A stretch of DNA of 64,000 nucleotides from Neobacillus sp. PS3-34 (GCF_030915465.1 NZ_CP133267.1:1835001-1899000), one strand, 5' to 3'; shown: positions 1 to 8,673, numbered from the stretch's first letter. Made by a program: numbers and translations. The notes: a model not told the origin generated them from the letters alone.

Positions 1-1
1 T

Positions 2-922
2 CTTACCAAAACCGATATTAATGCGTATGTAAGTACGGCGAAAACAACGGAGTCGCACTCGATGGCCGACACGTTTGTGAATATCGTTCCTACCAATATT
101 GTTCAATCTTTAGCGAATGGGGACATGCTTGCTGTCATCTTCTTCTCGGTGTTGTTTGGGTTAGGAGTAGCAGCAATCGGAGAGAAAGGAACACCGATTC
201 TCCAGTTTTTCAAGGGAACAGCTGAAGCCATGTTTTATGTGACAAACCAAATTATGAAGATTGCACCGCTTGGGGTATTTGCGTTAATTGGCGTGACCAT
301 ATCCACATTCGGTTTATCATCTTTAATTCCACTAGGGAAACTAGTCCTAGTTGTGTACGGATCGATGATTTTCTTTATTCTCGTCGTGATGGGATTGACG
401 GCGAAAATTGCCGGATTTAATATTTTTAAACTCTTAAAATACTTAAAAGATGAATTATTATTAGGCTATTCAACAGCAAGCTCCGAAACCGTGCTTCCAA
501 AAATCATGGAAAAAATGGAGAAGCTAGGCTGTCCAAAGGCCATCACCTCTTTTGTGATTCCAACTGGTTATTCCTTTAACCTTGATGGATCGACTCTATA
601 TCAAGCAATTGCTGCCTTGTTTATCGCTCAAATGTATGGGATTCATATGAGTATTGGTCATCAAATCACATTGGTTCTCGTATTAATGGTCACATCCAAA
701 GGAATAGCTGGTGTTCCGGGTGTTTCGTTTGTTGTCCTGCTTGCGACACTTGGAAGTGTAGGAATTCCAGTTGAAGGACTTGCCTTTATTGCAGGGATTG
801 ACCGAATCCTTGATATGGCACGGACAGCTGTCAATATTGTCGGAAACTCATTAGCAGCCCTTGTTATTACAAAATGGGAAGGTCAAAAAATCGAGGAAAA
901 GACAGAACAAAAAGTAGCTTAA
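2..922 (+). CDS. Sodium/proton:dicarboxylate symporter (DAACS family), 5' truncated
   Basis: C-terminal ~306 residues of a secondary transporter that imports dicarboxylates or glutamate/aspartate with Na+ or H+. The reading frame stays open upstream to the window edge (an internal Met lies at base 62), so the start is outside the window. Family hallmarks seen: the serine-rich reentrant stretch ASSETVLPKIMEKMEKLGCP, the NLDGSTLYQ segment of the substrate site, the TSKGIAGVPG loop, and DRILDMARTAVNIVGNS, whose Asp and Asn bind substrate and cation. It ends in a short charged tail and is followed at once by a strong terminator, so it closes its transcription unit. Family assignment is firm. Glutamate versus C4-dicarboxylate preference (GltP/GltT versus DctA) cannot be told from this part. 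Confidence 0.93.
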   Translation, partial: LTKTDINAYVSTAKTTESHSMADTFVNIVPTNIVQSLANGDMLAVIFFSVLFGLGVAAIGEKGTPILQFFKGTAEAMFYVTNQIMKIAPLGVFALIGVTISTFGLSSLIPLGKLVLVVYGSMIFFILVVMGLTAKIAGFNIFKLLKYLKDELLLGYSTASSETVLPKIMEKMEKLGCPKAITSFVIPTGYSFNLDGSTLYQAIAALFIAQMYGIHMSIGHQITLVLVLMVTSKGIAGVPGVSFVVLLATLGSVGIPVEGLAFIAGIDRILDMARTAVNIVGNSLAALVITKWEGQKIEEKTEQKVA

Positions 923-930
923 AAAAGGGA

Positions 931-972
931 AAGGTGCAATCTCGAGAAACTCTGAGAATTGCACCTTTTTAT
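931..972 (+). terminator. Rho-independent terminator of the symporter gene
   Basis: Ten-base perfect stem AAGGTGCAAT/ATTGCACCTT around a 17-base loop, followed by a T-rich tract. It begins nine bases after the symporter stop codon. Confidence 0.85.
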
Positions 973-1091
973 TTTATATCTTTTCTAAAGGATTGTTGCT
1001 TTTTTCAGTAGGCGACAGCTATCAGCCAATAAAATTACAATACAAAGGTAAATAAATTGAGAAGGGGATCGGAACCATCATAATTAAATTA

Positions 1092-2267
1092 TTATAGGAA
1101 CAAACCTACGATAGTTCCAGTTAAGACTGATCCCATTGTTGCTACTAACAAAACCTTTAAACCAACCTTAGCTAACTGACTTGCCTTTTCATTATTGATA
1201 GCTTGTACAGTTCCTAAAATAATTCCAATAGAAGAGAAGTTGGCGAAAGATACTAAGAACGCTGATACGATACCAACAGTCTTATGAGACATTTGAGGGA
1301 TCAATTTCATGAAATCTAACATAGCGACGAATTCGTTAGCGGCTACCTTAGTACCCATGATTGAGCCAGCTTTAATAATCTCATTTGTAGGAATACCCAT
1401 GATCCAAGCGATTGGCGCGAATACATATCCAAGTACGCCAGTGAAAGAGATACCGAAGATTGACGTAAAAATCCAGTTAACTGCCGCGATCAATCCTACA
1501 TAAGTAATAAGCATAGCGCCTACGATTAAGGCCGTCTTTCCGCCGAGCAATGTCCAGTTGCCGATTGCTTCGAAAAGAGATTTCTCAGGAATCATTCCCT
1601 TAATATCGATTTTTTCATCTTCTTCTTTACGAACAGGACATACGATCGTTGATAGGATAAGACCAGAGAATACGTTAATTGGTAACGCAACCAATACGAA
1701 CTCCGCAGGAATCATTTGCATGTAAGCACCTAAAATTGAACAGCTTACCGCAACAAGAGAAGAAGTAACAACAACGAACAAGCGGTTACCAGAAAGATTA
1801 GGAATAAATGACTTAACAGAAAGGATAGCAGAAGTATCACCAAATACCATAGAATTCACAGCAACAAATGATTCCACTTTTGGTAAACCTGTTATTTTAC
1901 TTACTGCACCACCAATGTATTTAATAGCTAATGGTAATATTCTTGAATAAGTTAAAATACCTAGAAGAGCTGTTACGAATACAATCATCATCAGAACATC
2001 TACAAAGAATAAATGCTTTCCTGCAAGGTCACCGAATACGAATGAGATACCGTCATTACCGAAAGAAAGAACTTTGTTAAAGCCATCTACGATTTTGTGC
2101 AGAACTTTTTTACCAATTGAAGTATTAAGCATAAACCAAGCTAAAAACAACTGAACAGCTGCCATTACACCAACGGCACGATAGTTTATGTTTTTCTTAT
2201 CATTTGACATCAACCAAGCTATACCTACTAGAGCTAGGATTCCAATGATTCCGATTATGATTGACAT
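1092..2267 (-). CDS. nupC: Concentrative nucleoside transporter, NupC family
   Basis: A 391-residue cation-coupled nucleoside importer, the usual length for Bacillus NupC. The three family parts are visible: an N-terminal pair of helices (about residues 1-60), the gate region (about 85-190, with FGDTSAILSVKSFIPNLSG), and the C-terminal transporter domain with PTNEIIKAGSIMGTKVAANEF and the FANFSSIGIILG motif, which carry nucleoside- and cation-binding residues. It lies one base downstream of the UreI-like gene, and its ribosome-binding site GGGGGT sits inside the end of that gene, so the two should be cotranscribed and perhaps translationally coupled. A CcpA cre-like site upstream of the pair fits carbon-catabolite control, as known for Bacillus nucleoside uptake genes. 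Exact substrate range is inference. Confidence 0.95.
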   Translation of the reverse strand: MSIIIGIIGILALVGIAWLMSNDKKNINYRAVGVMAAVQLFLAWFMLNTSIGKKVLHKIVDGFNKVLSFGNDGISFVFGDLAGKHLFFVDVLMMIVFVTALLGILTYSRILPLAIKYIGGAVSKITGLPKVESFVAVNSMVFGDTSAILSVKSFIPNLSGNRLFVVVTSSLVAVSCSILGAYMQMIPAEFVLVALPINVFSGLILSTIVCPVRKEEDEKIDIKGMIPEKSLFEAIGNWTLLGGKTALIVGAMLITYVGLIAAVNWIFTSIFGISFTGVLGYVFAPIAWIMGIPTNEIIKAGSIMGTKVAANEFVAMLDFMKLIPQMSHKTVGIVSAFLVSFANFSSIGIILGTVQAINNEKASQLAKVGLKVLLVATMGSVLTGTIVGLFL

Positions 2268-2268
2268 A

Positions 2269-2916
2269 TTATTTTACCCCCAAAGTTTTATTTACGTGGA
2301 TTGCTTGACTACTTTTTTCTTTTTTATATGAGAATTTCAATTTGAAAAAACTAACAACAAAATACACAATAGCTAGAATTAAAACGCAGGTCCAGATTTG
2401 ATTGACAATTTTTGTACTCCAAACACCTAAAAAATATAGGAGCGCTGGTATGGTCAATGTAACCCATGACTGAACAAATGCAACTCTGCCAATATAATGG
2501 TCAATTTTCTTATTAAGTGCATTGGATAAAAAGAACAGAAACCATAATAATGCCCACATGCCCCATGTTAATGCATTGACAACATTATGAAAGTGAATAA
2601 AAGATGTTATGGTATATACAATTCCAATAACAGCAACCCATAGACTAAACCATCCTAGTCCGCTGCCTTCAAGCCCTTTCCATAAGGTGAACCCCACATA
2701 TAAATAAGTTAAGCCAAATAGAAAAATCGATGCATCATTATAAAGTTCCCAATGATCTTGACCTGAAACGACCATTAAATAAAATGGGATAATTATCTGA
2801 ATGGTCCCTATGAAAATATTAAAGATCCCAACGCTTTTTCCATCGGCTTTCCCTAATAGCATAAGACTGTTTAGAAATAATACTGCACCTGATAGAAACA
2901 AACCAACAAAGCCCAT
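2269..2916 (-). CDS. AmiS/UreI-type membrane channel or transporter
   Basis: A 215-residue integral membrane protein with six to seven hydrophobic helices, opening MGFVGLFLSGAVLFLNSLML as in the AmiS/UreI family of acid-gated urea channels and short-chain amide transporters. The family LTWGMWALLWFLFF helix and a helix with FGLTYLYVG are present. No urease or amidase gene lies nearby; the partner is nupC immediately downstream. Purine or pyrimidine catabolism releases urea or ureido compounds, so pairing with a nucleoside importer could mean a role in disposal or uptake of such products, but that is inference. The start is fixed by family alignment from memory, yet its Shine-Dalgarno is displaced by a hairpin (described separately). 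Confidence 0.85.
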   Translation of the reverse strand: MGFVGLFLSGAVLFLNSLMLLGKADGKSVGIFNIFIGTIQIIIPFYLMVVSGQDHWELYNDASIFLFGLTYLYVGFTLWKGLEGSGLGWFSLWVAVIGIVYTITSFIHFHNVVNALTWGMWALLWFLFFLSNALNKKIDHYIGRVAFVQSWVTLTIPALLYFLGVWSTKIVNQIWTCVLILAIVYFVVSFFKLKFSYKKEKSSQAIHVNKTLGVK

Positions 2917-2922
2917 ATTAAA

Positions 2923-2959
2923 TGTTGTGAAAAGTCTTTTTCACAACATTCACCTCCTT
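2923..2959 (-). promoter_or_regulatory. Shine-Dalgarno separated from the start codon by a perfect hairpin
   Basis: On the minus strand a strong ribosome-binding site AAGGAGGTG (2951-2959) is followed by an 11-bp perfect inverted repeat, TGTTGTGAAAA/TTTTCACAACA with a 4-base loop (2923-2948), then six bases and the ATG of the UreI-like gene at 2916. Linear distance is about 34 bases, too long for initiation; if the hairpin forms, effective spacing falls to about 8. A two-codon ORF ATG-TTG-TGA starts just after the site, inside the stem. The structure is seen directly; the translational role is inference. Confidence 0.6.
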
Positions 2960-3012
2960 CCCCTTAATCACTGCATTTTCTTCCTCATTTTTTTTAACAC
3001 AGATGGATTATA

Positions 3013-3026
3013 GGTGAGCGCTTTCA
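3013..3026 (-). promoter_or_regulatory. Candidate cre (CcpA) site upstream of ureI-like/nupC
   Basis: TGAAAGCGCTCACC on the minus strand matches the catabolite-responsive element consensus TGWAARCGYTWNCW at 12 of 14 positions. It lies about 97 bases before the UreI-like start, where binding could repress the operon. Confidence 0.6.
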
Positions 3027-3291
3027 TTATTTTAAAAATACAAACATAAATATAACACACATTTGAACAAAATGTAAATTAATATTTTACCATTTCCCTT
3101 AAAAATACCCATTTTTTCATATTTAATAATAAATCACTCGAATTTATTTCAAAAAATGAAATTTTGTAAAAATTAAAATAAGAAAATGTAAACTCCACAC
3201 TATTAACGAATTCTGTGAATCTGGATCCAATGCTGGAGTGAAAAAGGGTTACATTAAAGATCGCCCCTTATTCAAAAAATCCTCAAATATT

Positions 3292-3333
3292 AAAAGCCGT
3301 CCTTCCTTATTAAAGGGAGAACGGCTTTTATTC
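3292..3333. terminator. Bidirectional hairpin terminator
   Basis: AAAAGCCGT and ACGGCTTTT form a 9-bp stem flanked by A and T tracts on both sides. It stands where the ankyrin-gene remnant would have ended on the minus strand. Confidence 0.6.
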
Positions 3334-3370
3334 TAGTACCAAATTTTCCTTCTTTTAAAAAAATATTCAA

Positions 3371-3480
3371 TGGCCCTTTTTGTTTCAAAAGTTCTGCAAC
3401 ACTGATATTGCCATTTTCTTTTGCTAGCTCTAGTCCAGTTTTTCCGCCATTGCTTTGGCGTCGACATTTGCTCCATGCAT
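3371..3480 (-). pseudogene. Remnant of an ankyrin-repeat gene
   Basis: About 110 bases closely match the last ankyrin repeat of the intact gene at 8742-9248: both read GAN-V-x-AKA, then a GKT-LELA-ENGN block, then VAELLKQKG. Here the two halves are in different frames; one base is missing around 3450 relative to the intact copy. No upstream ankyrin repeats remain. This looks like a decayed duplicate or a partial recombination product. Any ORF drawn through it is not expected to be functional. Confidence 0.65.
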
Positions 3481-3750
3481 ATTTCAATAGGAGACAGTTA
3501 TCCACCAGTAAAAAATTCACATAAAATCATCCTCAATTACCATTTAAAAATCAAAAAACTTTTTCAGCCCACCCCCAAAATCTTAAAATGACTATCTAAA
3601 CTTGTTTTGTTAGTTATCTTTTGTCGAAATAAGTCTGTCTGCTTAAAGTTAACGATTCTGTGGATTCTTTACAGATTTTAATTTAATAAAATCAAATTAT
3701 TAATATAAAGTTTTACTTTTTCGGCACTGCACCTACGAGGAGGAATCTAA

Positions 3751-4077
3751 GTGAATCGAATATTTAGGTGGAATGTCAGATCATTGTTTGCACCTGTCAC
3801 AGGAAACGCAGGAGCGGTTGCAAGTACAATTGGTTTTTTTCTGGCCTTTTTACCTTTAGATAATTTAAGAATTCCATTATTGTTTGCTTTTTCACTTTTG
3901 TTGCGACTTAATATCATCGCCTTATTCCTTGGTACGTTTATTACGGCTTTTATTCCTAATATTCGTCATTTACCATACCTGGATTTACGCATATTGGAAG
4001 ATTACTGGTTATTCTCTGCCCTAAAGGCTAAAATACAACATTCGCAATCCATTGCATCAGGGCCTTTGGAGGCTTGA
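3751..4077 (+). CDS. DUF2062-like small membrane protein
   Basis: A 108-residue hydrophobic protein starting with GTG behind a good GAGGAGG site. It shows two to three membrane segments and the pattern (F-SLLLRLNIIALFLGTFI-T) seen in DUF2062 proteins, which often sit beside glycosyltransferase genes. It overlaps the next gene by four bases. The sequence just past its stop, in the next frame, still reads like the missing last transmembrane segment of such a protein (GGLIGLICYFFF), so a one-base frameshift near 4055-4065 may separate what was once a single reading frame, or the two genes are translationally coupled. Function unknown. Confidence 0.65.
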   Translation: MNRIFRWNVRSLFAPVTGNAGAVASTIGFFLAFLPLDNLRIPLLFAFSLLLRLNIIALFLGTFITAFIPNIRHLPYLDLRILEDYWLFSALKAKIQHSQSIASGPLEA

Positions 4078-7000
4078 TTGGTCTTATCTGCTATTTTTTC
4101 TTCCACTGGTTTTACAATTTAGGGCTGAAAAAAAGGGAGCGAAAACAAGAACATATTTTTCTTGATCCCGGAAAAAGTCGCTGGTCCATTATTAAACGAA
4201 TGAGTGCTGGCTTTACTATTTTATTAGTTTTAGTATCGACTATTTTTATTGAAAGCCTAAATACTAACCCAGTCTTTCCTGAGCTGCAATTGAATAATAA
4301 AAGTACAGCGAGCGGGATCGAGCCGATTAATACTATGTTCAGTGAAGCAGAGCTTGCTTCACAGGTTCAAAAAACGAGTCCTTCCCCTCTTATTCAAAAA
4401 AATAGGGGTCTATTAAACAAAAAACAAATGGCGAGCAAACAAGAAGTGTATGGTTTTTACGTCAATTGGGACGAAAACAGCAAAACTTCTTTCAAAAAAA
4501 ATATAGATTCTATTACAACATTAGTGCCTGAGTGGCTGCAGCTTACTCCTAGCCTTACCCTTAAACCCAGCACTGACAGCTCTATTATTGCAGAGGGAAA
4601 AGCACATGATATAAGGATTCTTCCATTAATTAATAATGTTATTAACAATAAATGGGATAGCGATGTACTGCACCGATTATTTACTACTCCCGGTGCTGAA
4701 GAACTTTTTATTAAAAATTTGCTGGCTTATGTGAGAACAAATGACTTTGACGGTATTAATATTGACTTCGAAGAAATCAATCCAAATGACAAAGATCATT
4801 TCACTCAATTTATGGATAAAGTTTATGAAGCATTTCATCAACATGGTCTCTTGGTCACAATGGATGTCCCTCCAAAGAACAATAGCTTTAACTATGCTTC
4901 TTTAGCAGCTAGCGTTGATCGTATGATTGTCATGCTATATGACCAGCACAACTCCATGAGTAAACCTGGACCTGTGGCTCCATCTGATTGGGTAAAAGAG
5001 ACCTTAAACCAGCTCAATATTCCTTCCGAAAAATTGATTGTGAGTTTGGGTAGCTACGGTTATGACTGGGAAGAAAACTCCAATCAGCCTGCAGCTGCGA
5101 TGACTTTTGGGGATATTATGGAATTGGGAAATGGAAACAAACTCCAAATCCATTGGAATAAACAAGTAGGAAACCCTTATTTACGCTACAAAATAAAAAG
5201 AAAAAACCATATTGTTTGGTTTTTAGATGCTGCTACATTTTATAATCAAATGAAGTTAGTGATAGATAGCGGCTCAAAAGGAATAGCGCTTTGGCGTCTC
5301 GGTTCTGAAGATCCTTCTATCTGGAATTACATTAATAAACCAAAGGAAATGCACAATCCATCCCATGCCCTTAATCCTTTGGTGAGTCCTGAGCCACAAT
5401 ATAAAGGTGCTGGTGAGATATTAAAAATAGTTTCTCAATCACAAAAAGGGAAAAGAACGATTCAATTGGATTCACATGGTATGATTCAAACCGAATCCTA
5501 TATTAAACTACCAAAGCCTTCTGAGGTGGTACGGTATGGTAAACCCAAAACCAAGAAAGTCGTCCTTTCCTTTGATGATGGTCCGGATCCAGCTTATACA
5601 CCTCAAATATTAGACATTTTGGACAAGAATCATATAAGAGGTACCTTCTTTATTCTTGGAGAGAACGCTATGCAGCATCCAGAACTGGTTAAAAGGATGT
5701 TTAAAGAAGGTCATGAAATTGGCAACCATACATTCACCCATTCTGATGTTGCCTCTATCACACCATTTCAAACGAGAATGGAGCTTAATGCAACTCAGCG
5801 TTTATTTCAAGAAATTACCCGTCATTCGATGACCCTTTTCCGCCCGCCGTATGTGTCCGGTACGGAACCGAGAACAAAAAGCGAACTGGTGCCTATAATC
5901 CGGGCACAGGATATGGGCTATACCACGGTTGCAGAATCAATTGACTCTGAGGATTGGCAAAAACATTCTAGCAATGAAATTGTGAGTCAGGTATTGAATC
6001 AGCTGCCAAAAGGAAATGTAATTTTGATGCATGATGCTGGCGGTGACCGATCCAACACTGTAAAGGCCTTACCTATTATTATTAAAGAACTGAAAAAGCG
6101 CGGCTACAAATTTACCACCATTGCTGATCTAATTGGAAAAAGTGATAGTCATATTATACCCCCTGCTGATCAGGACAGCCCTTATTTGGTCTATGACAAG
6201 GCTGTATTCATGGTGATACAAGGCTGGCATTTTGGATTAAGCTTCCTATTCTACTCAGCTATTATTTTAGGAATTTTGCGCCTGGCTCTCTTCGTTCTCC
6301 TTTCGAGAAAGCAGGTAAAAAGGTATAAAGAGACCCAGATCGACCCTAGCTTTACACCTTTTGTCAGTGTCGTGATTGCTGCCTATAACGAGGAAAAAGT
6401 AATTTGTAAAACAGTTAATTCTATTTTATCCAGCGATTACCCTGCTTTTGAGATTTTGATTATCGACGATGGATCAAAGGATGACACTTCCGTTGTGGTT
6501 CAGGAAACTTATACCAACAATCCTCTCGTCAGATTAATTAAAAAACACAATGGAGGAAAATCTTCCGCTGTTAATCTTGGTTTTAAAGAAGCAAAGGGGG
6601 AATTCGTGGTTGCTCTTGACGCTGATACACTCATCGCTGAAAATGCCATCTCATTGCTTATTAACCATTTTAAAAATGAAAATGTTGCTGCTGTTTCAGG
6701 TAATGTAAAGGTCGGCAATAAAGGGAACCTCCTTACAAACTGGCAGCATATCGAGTATGTGACAGGCTTTAACCTTGAAAGAAGGGCTTTTGCAGCTCTC
6801 AATTGCATTACGGTTGTACCCGGTGCGATCGGTGCTTGGAGGAAGACGGCGGTAGAAGAAGCAGGATACTTTAAAGAGGATACACTGGCAGAGGATACCG
6901 ATATCACTCTTACCCTTTTACGCAATGGGAAAAAGATTGAATTCGAAGAAATGGCTCATGCCTTTACAGAAGTGCCGGAAGATATAAAAAGTCTGGCAAA

Positions 7001-7454
7001 ACAGCGTTACCGATGGGTTTATGGTACATTACAATGCTTATGGAAACATCGTGAGGCTTTATTCAATAAAAAACATAACTCATTAGGATATATCGCCCTT
7101 CCAAACATGTGGCTTTTCCAATATATTTATCAAACAATATCGCCTTTTGCAGATATACTGTTCATTATGGCCCTTTTTACCACACACCCTGAAAAAGCAG
7201 CCATTGGATTTATCTTTTTTTACTTGCTGGATTTCTTTACTTCTCTATATGCATTTCGATTGGAGAAAGAAAGTCCAAAGCCACTAAGCTCACTGTTTCT
7301 GCAACGAATATTGTACAAACAGCTTATGACTTATGTGGTGATAAAATCCATATTCTCAGCAATAAAGGGAGTAACGGTTGGTTGGAATAAACTAAAACGA
7401 AAAGGTAATGTAACTCAGGAAACCTCTATTGTGAAGGTTAAGGAATCCAGTTAA
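4074..7454 (+). CDS. GH18-like / NodB polysaccharide deacetylase / GT2 glycosyltransferase fusion protein
   Basis: A very large (about 1126 residues) membrane protein with three enzyme modules. Residues ~125-430: GH18-like barrel with the catalytic pattern GINIDFEEI near residue 230. Residues ~490-690: CE4/NodB deacetylase with SFDDGPDP near 498 and HTFTHSD. Residues ~760-1000: processive GT2 domain with VSVVIAAYNEE, ALDADT, AEDTD and QRYRW, flanked by transmembrane helices near 50, 720 and 1010-1090. Known relatives combine these modules for making and trimming a beta-linked N-acetylhexosamine polymer at the membrane, like PgaB/IcaB plus PgaC/IcaA in one chain. The start is uncertain: TTG at 4074 has GGAGG only one base away, and an alternative ATG lies at 4201. 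It follows a DUF2062 gene by a four-base overlap. The product polymer is inference. Confidence 0.88.
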   Translation: MIGLICYFFFHWFYNLGLKKRERKQEHIFLDPGKSRWSIIKRMSAGFTILLVLVSTIFIESLNTNPVFPELQLNNKSTASGIEPINTMFSEAELASQVQKTSPSPLIQKNRGLLNKKQMASKQEVYGFYVNWDENSKTSFKKNIDSITTLVPEWLQLTPSLTLKPSTDSSIIAEGKAHDIRILPLINNVINNKWDSDVLHRLFTTPGAEELFIKNLLAYVRTNDFDGINIDFEEINPNDKDHFTQFMDKVYEAFHQHGLLVTMDVPPKNNSFNYASLAASVDRMIVMLYDQHNSMSKPGPVAPSDWVKETLNQLNIPSEKLIVSLGSYGYDWEENSNQPAAAMTFGDIMELGNGNKLQIHWNKQVGNPYLRYKIKRKNHIVWFLDAATFYNQMKLVIDSGSKGIALWRLGSEDPSIWNYINKPKEMHNPSHALNPLVSPEPQYKGAGEILKIVSQSQKGKRTIQLDSHGMIQTESYIKLPKPSEVVRYGKPKTKKVVLSFDDGPDPAYTPQILDILDKNHIRGTFFILGENAMQHPELVKRMFKEGHEIGNHTFTHSDVASITPFQTRMELNATQRLFQEITRHSMTLFRPPYVSGTEPRTKSELVPIIRAQDMGYTTVAESIDSEDWQKHSSNEIVSQVLNQLPKGNVILMHDAGGDRSNTVKALPIIIKELKKRGYKFTTIADLIGKSDSHIIPPADQDSPYLVYDKAVFMVIQGWHFGLSFLFYSAIILGILRLALFVLLSRKQVKRYKETQIDPSFTPFVSVVIAAYNEEKVICKTVNSILSSDYPAFEILIIDDGSKDDTSVVVQETYTNNPLVRLIKKHNGGKSSAVNLGFKEAKGEFVVALDADTLIAENAISLLINHFKNENVAAVSGNVKVGNKGNLLTNWQHIEYVTGFNLERRAFAALNCITVVPGAIGAWRKTAVEEAGYFKEDTLAEDTDITLTLLRNGKKIEFEEMAHAFTEVPEDIKSLAKQRYRWVYGTLQCLWKHREALFNKKHNSLGYIALPNMWLFQYIYQTISPFADILFIMALFTTHPEKAAIGFIFFYLLDFFTSLYAFRLEKESPKPLSSLFLQRILYKQLMTYVVIKSIFSAIKGVTVGWNKLKRKGNVTQETSIVKVKESS

Positions 7455-7467
7455 TCGAATCTTCGTG

Positions 7468-7497
7468 GTCTTTCCCATTTTAGGGAAGGCCTTTTTA
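7468..7497 (+). terminator. Terminator of the GH18-NodB-GT2 gene
   Basis: GGTCTTTCCC / GGGAAGGCC stem with an ATTTTA loop followed by TTTTT, 13 bases past the stop codon. Confidence 0.75.
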
Positions 7498-7585
7498 GCT
7501 TATCAGAATTTATATCCATAAATTCTAAACGCATAAGAAAAACTAAGGCATTCGCCTAAGGACTTGGCGGATTCCAAGTTTTTCT
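7498..7585 (-). repeat. ~88-bp dispersed palindromic repeat, copy 1
   Basis: Matches the segment at 28862-28950 in the opposite orientation over its whole length. It holds two internal dyads: one of the form AGAATTTAT/ATAAATTCT and one built from paired ACTTGG/CCAAGT and CCTTAGG/CCTAAGG half-sites bordered by AGAAAAACT/AGTTTTTCT. It lies between convergent genes. Confidence 0.75.
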
Positions 7586-7603
7586 AATATTGAATTTGAA
7601 CAG

Positions 7604-7637
7604 AAAAAGGATCACCATAATGTGGGTGACCCTTTTT
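7604..7637. terminator. Terminator between convergent genes
   Basis: Stem AAAAAGGATCACC / GGGTGACCCTTTT with a short loop and T tracts in both directions. On the minus strand it ends the Thr-rich protein gene. Confidence 0.75.
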
Positions 7638-7644
7638 GAATGAA

Positions 7645-8478
7645 TTACATTTGCTTTCGGTTGTTTTCTTTTTGTTCCCGATGGCTCGCGGTCTTTTCTT
7701 TTGCGGCTAGAGAAACTTGTTGTCCACGGTTGGTTGTCGTTGTAGTTGTTGTATTAGTTCCCGTCGGCTTGGATGCAGTCGTTGTGGTTGGAGCTTTTGT
7801 GCTTGTCGGAGGTGTCGTTGTTGCAACAGTCGTTGTGCTTGCACTTGTTGTATTAGTTCTCGACGGCTTGGATGCAGTCGTTCTCGCTGCATTTGTTGTA
7901 TTAGGTCCCGTCGGTTTGGATGCAGTCGCTCTGGTTGCACTTGTTATTTTAGTTCCCGTCGGTTTGGATGCAGTCGCTCTGGTTGCACTTGTTATTTTAG
8001 TTCCCGTCGGTTTGGATGCAGTCGCTCTGGTTGCACTTGTTATTTTAGTTCCCGTCGGCTTGGATGCAGTTGTTGTGTCTGGCGATTTTGCGCTTGTCGC
8101 AAGTATCATTGTGGTTGTTGTCTTATTCGTACTAGCAGTGTTTGTTGTAGTACTCTTACTGTATTTTTTCGTATTCTGTTTATTGACTTTTATAGCCACA
8201 CCACTCTTGTTTCTATTTCTAAAAGCCACTTGCAAAGCCGGAATTTCAGGAGAAAGCTTTGTTTGACCGTTTTCCACATTTGGTCCTGGCATTTGATCTT
8301 TCACCTTTTTGTCCGCTTGGCTGATTACATCCGCTTTTTTGGGATCTCCGGATATAGATGAAGTATTTTCTTTTGATAATCGTTTAGAAGAGTGTTTGAC
8401 TATCAAAGCGTTGGTGACAGAAAACGTAACAGCCCCGGCTAAAACCATCGCAAGGGCTCCCTTGGTTAGTTTGTTCAT
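7645..8478 (-). CDS. Thr/Lys-rich repetitive exported or membrane-anchored protein
   Basis: A 277-residue protein of unknown function. The N-terminus (KGALAMVLAGAVTFSVTNAL) is a signal peptide or uncleaved anchor. From about residue 110 the chain is low-complexity Thr/Ser/Ala/Lys with 16-residue units of the form TASKPTGTKITSATRA, three nearly identical and others degenerate; the tail is charged. The composition suggests an extended, possibly glycosylated stalk at the cell or spore surface (inference). The start ATG has GAGGGAAA upstream. The 48-bp DNA repeats make length variation likely. It is monocistronic between two terminators. Confidence 0.65.
   Translation of the reverse strand: MNKLTKGALAMVLAGAVTFSVTNALIVKHSSKRLSKENTSSISGDPKKADVISQADKKVKDQMPGPNVENGQTKLSPEIPALQVAFRNRNKSGVAIKVNKQNTKKYSKSTTTNTASTNKTTTTMILATSAKSPDTTTASKPTGTKITSATRATASKPTGTKITSATRATASKPTGTKITSATRATASKPTGPNTTNAARTTASKPSRTNTTSASTTTVATTTPPTSTKAPTTTTASKPTGTNTTTTTTTNRGQQVSLAAKEKTASHREQKENNRKQM
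7907..8050 (-). repeat. 48-bp tandem coding repeat, three near-identical units
   Basis: Units begin at 7907, 7955 and 8003, each encoding 16 residues of the Thr-rich protein; diverged copies continue on both sides. Exact spacing and near identity point to recent slippage or recombination. Confidence 0.85.
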
Positions 8479-8673
8479 ATTATTTCCCTCGTGTTTTTAT
8501 TGATGACCATACTAAAAGAATACGAACAAACCATCATGTATTATGGGGGTATAAAAAACAGAATTTTGGAGTCTCTGTTTCGCTATCTAAAAACTCCGCT
8601 TACCTTATTTTAACATTAACCATTTTATGAAAAAATACTTCTTTTAAGCGGATAGCCTATTATCAGTCAAAAC

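Noticed and set aside
7640..8361. Plus-strand ORFs of over 200 codons rich in Val or Cys/Ser opposite the Thr-rich gene
   Set aside because: They are mirror images of the 48-bp repeat; no ribosome-binding site, biased composition, and the minus frame has a signal peptide and a good start.
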